Shown: positions 55,846-64,000 of the stretch, piece after piece | Position numbering within the stretch: position 1 is the first letter of the stretch | Layout of the letters: each line of letters starts with the position of its first letter | Translations under genes and position numbers: made by a program | The notes under the pieces: generated by a model | What the model was told of the DNA's origin: nothing | Databases searched by the model: none | What the model saw: only the letters and a program-made list of their open reading frames with translations | Source of the DNA: Aquatica leii | Taxonomy: Eukaryota; Arthropoda; Insecta; Coleoptera; Lampyridae | Direction of reading: 5' to 3' | DNA length: 64,000 bases | Assembly: GCA_035610365.1 (NCBI GenBank) | Contig: CM069432.1 | Location: 175,755,027 to 175,819,026, forward strand

Positions 55846-57390
55846 GTTTACTTATCATATTAAGAGAAATATAAAAATTAAAAATCATTACTTGAAATTG
55901 TACAAAACTACTGGATATCAATTTTATCAAGGAAAAGCTATAACTTTTTATAATGGGATTAAAATTGAAATTGATCGTTCTTATAAAAATTACATTAAAT
56001 AACTAGAATGTGATATTGTTCATAATCCAAACAAAATCTATCAATTTGTTAACACTCAAAAAAATAAATCTCGAATTCCAGGTGTAGTAAAACACGGTTT
56101 TTCATTCTTTAATTCACCTGAGGATATAGTCAATGCGTTTGCTGATCATTTTTCTAGTATTTATGATCACAATGGTGACTATTTTAATCATGAAAACCCT
56201 ATGTTGTCAGGTTATCGTAACATCACACTTTCTATTATCGACAGTGATTTGATTATCCAAGCTATGAAAAAACTTAAATGGAAACTATCTTCAAGTCCTG
56301 ATGATATACCATCTTTTATAATTAAGCATTGTAAATTTTCAGCTATCCGCTTATTATTATTTATAACAAAATTTTAGAATCTTCTATATTTCTAGATGTG
56401 TGGAAGGTTTCGAAAGTAATTCCAGTCCATAAAAAAGGACCAAAATCTGAAGTTGAAAACTATAGACCAATTTCAATAATATACAACTTTTTTGAAATAA
56501 TGTTATGCCAATTTTTGCAACCACATATTTCTAATGTTGTCAACAATTCACAACATGGTTTTACTAAAGGAAAATCTACCGCAACCAACCTCTGTAATTT
56601 TACAAACTTTGTTTCTACTGCTTTAAATGATAGTAAACAAGTAGACGTTATTTATACAGACTTAACCAAAGCTTTTGATTTAGTTGATCATAATTTACTA
56701 CTAACAAAGTTAAATTACTTTGGTCTAAAAATTTTATTTTATAATACTATTGGAGACATATTTATTTAACCGAACAAATTATGTTGAGTATGGTTTTACC
56801 AAATCTAGATATTTTGTTTCTTCTACAGGTGTTCCTCAACGGTCTAATCTAGGGCCTTTTTTATTTATCATTTACATCAAAGATTTAGTACAAAATATTG
56901 ATTGTCCAATTCTTCTGTATGCAGACGATGCCAAATTATTTACAATCATTAACTCCAATGATGACTGTACATTCTTACAATCAAACCTAAACAAATTTCA
57001 CGCTTGGTGTACCAATAATAAATTAAAGATAATTGTAAACAAATGTAAAACAATGAGTTTTTCTAACAAGTTCAATAAAATAAATTTTAATTATGCAATT
57101 CATGGAATTTCAAAAGAAAAAGTCTCAAAATGGTTAGATTTAGGTGTAAACTTTGATTGTAACTTATCGTTTAAGTATCATGTTTATTCCATTTGTGCTT
57201 CTGCGTTAAAATCGTTGGGTTTTATTATTCGATCGTGTAAGATTTTTAACTCTACTTAAGTATTAATAAAGTTATATTATACGTATGTTCGAAGTATACT
57301 AGAATACAACTCTATTATTTGGAATCCGTATTATGCCTCGTATAAAACTGAAATCGAAGCTGTACAACGTAGATTTTTAAAATATGCACG

Positions 57391-59450
57391 GGTGTGGCAT
57401 TCGATAATTTTGTTAGATACGTCGATACTATAAATGGCAAAGATACATTGCATGACACCGTCGGAATCATATATCAAGTTATAAGTAATGATCTCGATGT
57501 ACAGTCGAATTTAAATAATAAAAATCAAAATTTTGACATGGCACTACCACCAGCAAAAAGAAAACGGACTTTTGACAAAGAAATTCCCGAATTAAATATA
57601 GTAGCCCTAAACTAAAAGTATTCTATCTTACACCGATTAATTTTTCACCAACAAATGCAGCAGTGGTGAAACATACAATAGAACAGGCCTAAATGGTTGG
57701 TCAAGAATGTAATCAAAGGTACGTGCAAACTACTTATGGTCTGGAAATAACTAAAGTAGCATATAAAATCCAATCTACGGCAAAGCCTCAATTTGATAAT
57801 CTTTTTATTCATCTTGGTTCATTTCATTTAATGATGGTGTTTTCAAAGCCATAGGAGTTTTTATTAATGAGTATGGTTTATCTCATATGATGAGTGAGAG
57901 CTTCTGGCTTAGTGAACGAAATCATTAAAGGTAAACATTTTAATCGTTGCAAGCGTGTTGTACATTCGTTGATGCCTTTCGGTTTGTAAATGTTACATTT
58001 TCATCAATTTTTAAAAATGAGAAATATCGAATACGATTTTTTAAAAGAAGAAGTTTATAAAGGTTTCTTACATTACCAGGAGGTTAAACTTTCACATTCA
58101 TCTAGGACAATAGAATTACCCAATCATATATTGTCGAAATTACTATGTTCATATAAAAGATTCGTAGAAAAAACAAGATAAGGTGAACATGGGAAAACAG
58201 TTCAATTCTATATGATTTACATCCAGCTTGTAAACTTTTATATTATCTTATCAAGAAACATATGAATGGGTGACTTTGAAATGTTCAAGTATGTCATTCC
58301 AAAAATCACAAACTTGTTCTTCACAGTAAATCAACTGAGTTATGCTCGATAGTGTGTTAAAAATTTAGACAATCTAAATAACGTAAATCAAACATATTCA
58401 GGACTTCAAGATGATTTCATGAACGGATGTTTCGGTATAAAAAGAACCGACAACCCATTTTCGAAAATACCAATTGATCTTACACTGGAGCAGACTATCA
58501 ATGCTGATGCGGCTCAACGTCTCAGTGGTATTGTACTTTTGAACAATTTCATAGCTGCCCGTCAACGCTGGACAAAAAGCCATAGTATTAGAGCTTCTTT
58601 AATATCTTATGTTTTCGATGTTTGTGGATTGGGGCATTTGCAAGACGTAACTGCAAATTTCTAACCAAATCTAATACACATTTATGGCAAACAAATAGCA
58701 GATTTCATTGAAATATTCAAAAAAAAAAACACTAATCTTTTTGATCCAGATTTAAACCGTCATAAACTAGACAATATTGCTACTGCAAAATCTGCACCTG
58801 AAGATGTCGCTGACTGCTTACTAAACATCAAAGAAAATGGTAAAAATTTTTGAAAACAGTTTACAAACGAATGTGTTAAAGACGAGGATTGATTTGACAA
58901 TCGTTACGTTTTGATATTCGTATCTTAGACGGTTTCTTCATGTTACATCTTATGAAATAAGTACCTCAAACCTTCGACGGCATATCAAAAAAATTTCTCA
59001 AAATAATATCACAATTTAAGTCAACTCGTACTGACATTGTCTTTGATCAGTACTTCGCACTTTCTATAAAAGATTGTGAGCGTTTACGTGGCAATGCATC
59101 AACTCCAAAGGTTTTCATCGGAACTAACCAAATTCGATCTCATAATTTTACTAGTAAACTGAAAAATATACAGTTCAAAGAAGTCCTCATAAATTTTTTT
59201 ATTGATCATTGGGCTAATGATAACATGTCTCCTTTCATTGGAAATAAAAATATTTATCTGAGTTTTGATAAGTGTTTTTCGTATCATCTAGAAAATAACA
59301 CAGTTATTGTACGCCGCTTAGACTCGGATATTCTATTTGTATTTCTCGGCAACATGAAACGCCTAAATGCATCTTTAAAGCTTAATGCTAATGTATGTAA
59401 AGCTGAATGATATCAGCATCTATTGTGAGTGCGTTAAGTCACAATGTTTT
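57391..59450 (+). pseudogene. Remnant of an uncharacterised multi-copy animal gene family
   Basis: The sequence starts VAFDNFVRYVDTINGKDTLH and goes on with many readable blocks: LEITKVAYKIQSTAKPQFDN near 57745, GKHFNRCKRVVHSLMPFGL near 57930, GDFEMFKYVIPKITNLFFTV near 58270, CFGIKRTDNPFSKIPIDL near 58430, TLEQTINADAAQRLSGIV near 58478, RQRWTKSHSIRASLISYVF near 58560, VFDQYFALSIKDCERLRG near 59040 and FIGNKNIYLSFDKCF near 59235. From memory this is a long unnamed protein found repeatedly in insects and other invertebrates, with no assigned function; it may itself be transposon-borne. More than ten interruptions make this copy dead. Its likely start lies at 49731-50054. Confidence 0.55.
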
Positions 59451-62400
59451 AAAGAAAAACGCATTTGAAAACTCCAATACCTTTATAGCCGTTAGCTTCT
59501 GATTGGATTATCAATAAGGATTACTATAAAAAGTAATGTATTAATAAAAAAAATGACAAATAGAACAAGTAATGTAATAATGAAAATTTTTACTTTGTTA
59601 CTGAACCTACACTACTAGACAATAAACACTAGGAAAGATGATGATAATGACTATTATGGAATTCATCACTTTTCTGATATATAAAAATATTTCTAACAAT
59701 TATACAATTCTAAAAATTTTAATTATTTCATTCAATTATATAGTTCATAATTTCATTGTAATAATTCAAATATAATCCTTTTTACATTTTTAAATCATTA
59801 AACGACGGTAGAAATAGAAAAATCGTAAAATTGACTTAAGCTTCAACTATGACCTTAAATAACTCAGAAACCGTTAGAGTTAGCAAAAAATCATAAGAGA
59901 CCTTTTTTGTACAGCGTTAAATTTGCTATAAGAATTTTCATTGGTCAACATGATATGTTCATTATTTCATGATGAAAAAAAATTTCAAAAAATCAACAGA
60001 ACTTTTCCCGTGTTATTTCCATTTAAAACTTTGGTTGTCGGGGGGGTTGGGTTAAAATTAAAATTAAGAGCTATAACTTGGCATGAATTTTTTTTAATAG
60101 ATTTAGAATCGATTTAGGACTATCGTAAAAAAAATTCGGGCAAATCCTAAATAAGGACCACTCTAATATATATATAGAAATACAAATTTAGATGAACAGA
60201 AAAAAAGGTTTACTTGGATCAATAAAATTTTAAAGAAGATAAAAATTCTTTTGAAGCAAGGAAAAAGTTTCTTGAGTTAAGAAAATTGTCTTAACTTAAG
60301 AAGATTTTATCACTACTGAGATAATTTTCGTCTTCTTAAAAATTTTCTAATCTCCAGAAAATTGGTTCACCTAATTAACCTAATGTTTCCCTGCCTCTTT
60401 TTTCAAAATATTTTATTGAGCTATTGCTTATTATTTTCTTAATCGAAGAACACAAAATAGAAAACCTTTCCTTATTTAATTTTTAAAAACCTTACTTTAA
60501 ATACTTAAAAGAGTGTAATGTCTTATTGTCTTTTTTCCGCTTATCTACTTTGCAGCTATCTTTTTTTAACAACCGGTATTATACCACGTCACTCTACAAC
60601 AGTAAATCAGTCTGGCTCTTGACTTAACCGAATTAATGTCTGGCACAATATTGTCAATAACAAAAATGTCTAGCAATAATAAATTTGTTTTTTGTAGTGT
60701 TTAAAAGTTAAAAAAAAATTTTAAATGATGTAAAATTCCATATTTTTACCTGTACAGTTGTGATGCGCAGTAGTGAAAGCAACGCCTACCGGAAGCCAGA
60801 TGGCCCGCACGCTGTTTCAGAGAGCATCAGTAAAGATATATTAAAGAATCAGCTTTCTTAAAAAAAATTTTTCCAACGTTGCTAGCTGTCGGACTAATAG
60901 GAATGATTTTGTGAACTAAATGTTTAAAAACATTTTTTTTTCTAGTAGATTTTTCTGTGTTTATTTTTATCCTATGATTTTTATGTTATTAATATAAGAT
61001 TTTTAACTTTAGCAAGAAGAGGTACAGTTTTTGATGTTGTTGATGTCTCTGCATCAATTAACAATAATTTAAAAAAAACGTTTTAAATTTCAAAATTGAT
61101 AATTTCAGTGCGCATAGCTGGTAATTTTAAGTTTTATTTAGGAAACAAACAATTTTGTGTAGACCGAAAGAAATAGTACAGTTGCAAATGATAAATTGTA
61201 TTTAGAATATGTAATGTTCACATGATTACAATTTTAAGTCATTCTTAGACTTTTATAGAGAGATATACAGAAGATTATCAAAAACGGTTAAATTATTTTA
61301 ATATTTTAGTTTTATTTATTTAATAACATTAAGATGTATTGAATTCAGTTTTGTAAATTTTGGAATACATTTTTTTCAAATTAATTTTAAAGTTTCTAGA
61401 TACTTTAAAGAAACGCCCAAACAATTTAAAAAAATGTTTAGTTGATATTTTAGAACATTTAATGTAAAAATTAAAAACTAGAGTCTGGGCGTTCTATTTG
61501 TATTTATATACAAAATTCACTGCAAACACTGAATTGGTTAATAAATAAACCTAAACAATGGTCTACAAGTTTAACCTAGTGCAAAATCAGCTTTGATATG
61601 CAAGCTTAGTTCTACTACGTTGGCAGGGACGGATGTAGAAACGTTGAAAAAAAATTTATAAAAGATTAACCTACCAAAGATGTAACGTAGTATCATATTG
61701 TAAAACACAATCAAAATTGAAAGGTGTAATCAAAAAATTATTAATTACCTAAATACATTATTTCCCCGCCTTGTTTGCATTTTTTACATAACTTACATTT
61801 TCTACGTCAAATGCAATTTTTCACATAATGTAGATTACGCGTCAGTGACTGATTATAAGTAATTATACTTAGTTATTATTATTTTTTAATTTTGAGTTGT
61901 TTCTGGTTTTAAAAGTCATTGTGAATTTTATAAAAACATTGCATTTGTGGATTGTGACGATCTGTATCAATCAATACTAAGGTCTTTTAAGACGTGAGTA
62001 TTTTACTATATAACTGTTTAAAACATCCTAAAATTTATAACTGTTTCTAATGTAACTTATCCTTTACACAAAACACATTATTTCCATTTTATCTGTCAGC
62101 AATTTAAAACGTGGATTCTGTACGCACTTTATAATAAACCTCTACAGAAACATTCAACTTTGTGTTTGTTTTCTAGCCTTGGCGTTTTATTTAAATTCTT
62201 TGCAGAAGTAGTCGCTTAAAACTTGGAAATGTACCTATCCATTTAAATTACATGGTTTCTAAATTTATTTTTAAGTGTCATGAAAGTGTATTTTAAAGAT
62301 GGAAAATAATTTGATACGAAAAAGGCTTGATCTGAAGAGCTACGACAATAACTATTGTGTAGTATAAGACCTAATATTATCGACATATATTAGGTACATT

Positions 62401-62689
62401 TATTTGAAAACGGTTTAAACGACAAAAATTAAGGTTAAGTTTAACAAAGTTGGCCATAGTAGTATACCGTTTTTTTCTTTATACACACACTTCTTAACTG
62501 TATTGATAATACAGTCGGGAAATAATCAAACTGCCTACAAATAATTTGCAATTTGTTGAAAATCCTTAAATTTAGCTAATTTCATACTAAATCAAAGTCA
62601 GCTTTGTCAAAGGTTTGCCAACATTGACAAATCCGGGTACAAATCGTCTATAATAGGTGCACAATTCAAAGAAACTTTAGACCTGATGT
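59451..62689. other. AT-rich, nothing recognised
   Basis: About 3.2 kb without a supported gene or repeat. A short less AT-rich patch near 60770-60830 is unassigned. Confidence 0.5.
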
Positions 62690-63500
62690 TGGTTGATTGG
62701 TTTTGGCCATGCTCTGCTCGAATTTTATCTGGGTCGCCCTTTATTCCATCTGTAAATACGACGTGCTTTTTAATGCCTGCGTGGGTATTTCTGCAGCAAA
62801 GCGGAGCTTATGTCTGCCTCGGTGCCGCGTCTGTTTCGCCGCTTCGAACTCCAAAACACGGGTTAAGGCGTCATCCAATATCTTAGGTCAAGCTAACCGT
62901 AGAGTCTGCTGCGTTTCGTTGTCTCGGAGGCTGTCCACAAAAGTTTGAATAGCGAATTGCTCCAGGAAGGTATCTGATGCTGTAGGATACGCAAGCCTCG
63001 TCAGTCTGTCGATGTCAACCTCAAACTCTTAAAGACTCTCCGCAGGTTTCTAAACCCGAATCTTTATTTGGGCTTGGTACACCTGTTGAAGATGAGCAGC
63101 TTCATATGTCATTTCTAAACGTGAAATTAAAAGTAATTTCTCTGCAAATGATCAGAAAAAGTCCGCAAAGTCCAAGCGCTTTTCCACGTAAAGACACTAT
63201 TAAAAACGTCGCTTTCTTCTTGTTGCTCCAACAATTAACTATAGCTGCGGCTTAAAACTGCTTGCAATACATTGACCAATGAGTTTTTCTACGATAATTT
63301 GGCCGTAGAATCTTAAACTTGTGCGTGGCTTCTTCTTGATGGTCTATTAAATCTTTGCTCCTGACACTACCTTCACCGTGACAATTCAGTTGGTTCATTC
63401 TTTCTTCAAGCAGTTTTATTATGTCTTCTAATATATCCTTTATTGTTTCTATTTTGTTTATTAAAACTTCGAATATTTTTTCTCTTAAATTTAACATATC
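62690..63500 (-). mobile_element. Gypsy-type gag fossil
   Basis: On the minus strand, a coiled-coil-like start (EVLINKIETIKDILEDIIKL near 63450) leads to HWSMYCKQF and the segment AAAIVNCWSNKKKATFLI near 63230, then sequence like RLTRLAYP near 63000 and ALTRVLEFEAAKQ near 62860. This order matches Gypsy gag capsid regions of insect elements. It is broken in several places. No pol or LTR lies in the window next to it; base composition is visibly richer in G and C than the surroundings. Confidence 0.65.
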
Positions 63501-64000
63501 TGCTTGAGTTTCTTCTTAAAAATTTTTAAATTGGGTTTTCTATACTAACTTGTATTTGCTCCTCAATAGTTTTTATTTGATCTGTAATGCTCGTTTGTAT
63601 TTTTTCTTTTAGATTTCTAGAATTTTTCTTTATTTTCTGAGAATATTACACTTTATAAACAAACACACCCAGACACTACTTATCACACAACGTTTTTAAA
63701 ACGGGAGCAATGAAATCTAGAAATATTTAAGAAAAACACTTACACTAATTTATATATTACTATCACTCGAAAAATAATTTTCTCGGATAACTTCTGTTCA
63801 TCTAAACCGGTATTTGTTTACATTAAAAGCACGTACGTTTATACGCCGTTATATTTATTTTGTACGGGTTTTTAATAAATTTTGTAATAAGCTTTTAAAA
63901 AAATATATACAACGTTTACGTATTGATATGACTTTTATTACTTTTTATAGAATAGTTGAGAAGAACAAAACGATTAATACAATTTATTATTTGTATAATT
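63501..64000. other. No recognised feature
   Basis: AT-rich to the end of the window. It may include leader sequence of the gag fossil, but I cannot define it. Confidence 0.4.

Larger units (their letters stand above)
55040..57390 (+). mobile_element. Jockey/CR1-like LINE, degenerate, interrupted by a 157 bp insertion
   Basis: The endonuclease tail is readable near 55140-55260 (VYVPPATTTSVFKELL-like LYVPPATTTSVFKELL and SAADFNAP, the GDFN motif). Reverse transcriptase follows: VWKVSKVIPVHKKGPKSE near 56400, NYRPISII, SQHGFTKGKSTATNL near 56550, VIYTDLTKAFDLVDHNLLL near 56650, GVPQRSNLGPFLFIIYI near 56830 and LLYADDAKLF near 56915 with the catalytic aspartates. The tail ends at RRFLKYA near 57385, where a different coding sequence begins. 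Frame changes occur near 55260, 56000, 56370, 56755 and 57258, and the 5' end is missing. A short repeat with a 14 base duplication interrupts it at 55675-55831. Confidence 0.82.

Noticed and set aside
1-64000. CRISPR arrays, rRNA genes, bacterial-type operons or promoters
   Set aside because: No regularly spaced direct repeats, no rRNA-like sequence and no operon structure; the window is eukaryotic.

Overview
The window looks like AT-rich, repeat-dominated DNA from an animal nuclear genome, most probably an insect. The evidence is indirect: the mix of Penelope-like, Tc1/mariner, piggyBac, Kolobok-like, hAT, LINE and Gypsy sequences, spliceosomal introns in one gene, and no bacterial operon structure. 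I could not recognise any ordinary host gene. Almost everything identifiable is a mobile element, in many cases one inserted into another, separated by AT-rich stretches in which I see nothing.

Layout. 1-2211: a Penelope-like element (reverse transcriptase, GIY-YIG endonuclease, hammerhead-like motif). 3640-4390: a mariner remnant. 6545-15868: a candidate 9.3 kb element with inverted ends, lying inside a TA repeat and carrying an inserted piggyBac (10972-13598). 16.4-18.0 kb: YqaJ-like and Crypton-like tyrosine recombinase remnants. 17.9-22.4 kb: a large inverted duplication around a Tc1-like transposase. 23-24.7 kb: a THAP/DDE remnant. 26.3-27.4 kb: a second copy of the first Penelope-like family in the opposite orientation. 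28.2-28.7 kb: LINE endonuclease. 30.7 kb: Harbinger-like fragment. 32.4-34.4 kb and 38.0-38.4 kb: further Penelope-like remnants. 40.2-40.7 kb: an inverted pair of hammerhead-bearing repeats. 41.3-45.7 kb: a Gypsy fossil with a short hAT element inside. 45.7-49.65 kb: an R1/I-like LINE, itself interrupted by an LTR-type fragment. 49.7-59.45 kb: remnants of an uncharacterised multi-copy gene family, split by a Kolobok-like transposon and a second LINE. 62.7-63.5 kb: a Gypsy gag fossil.

Three things stand out. First, 50059-55003 is a nearly whole, intron-rich DNA transposon with a TTAA duplication, matching terminal repeats, and one long gene that joins a Mutator/Kolobok-type DDE transposase to a YqaJ nuclease; one base is out of frame in a run of nine A. 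Second, seven hammerhead-ribozyme-like motifs from at least four unrelated sequence backgrounds occur in this one window, one of them in a 157 bp insertion with a clean 14 bp target duplication. Third, the 9.3 kb TA-repeat-flanked element has many TGGCGWCC-type motifs at both ends and no recognisable gene of its own.
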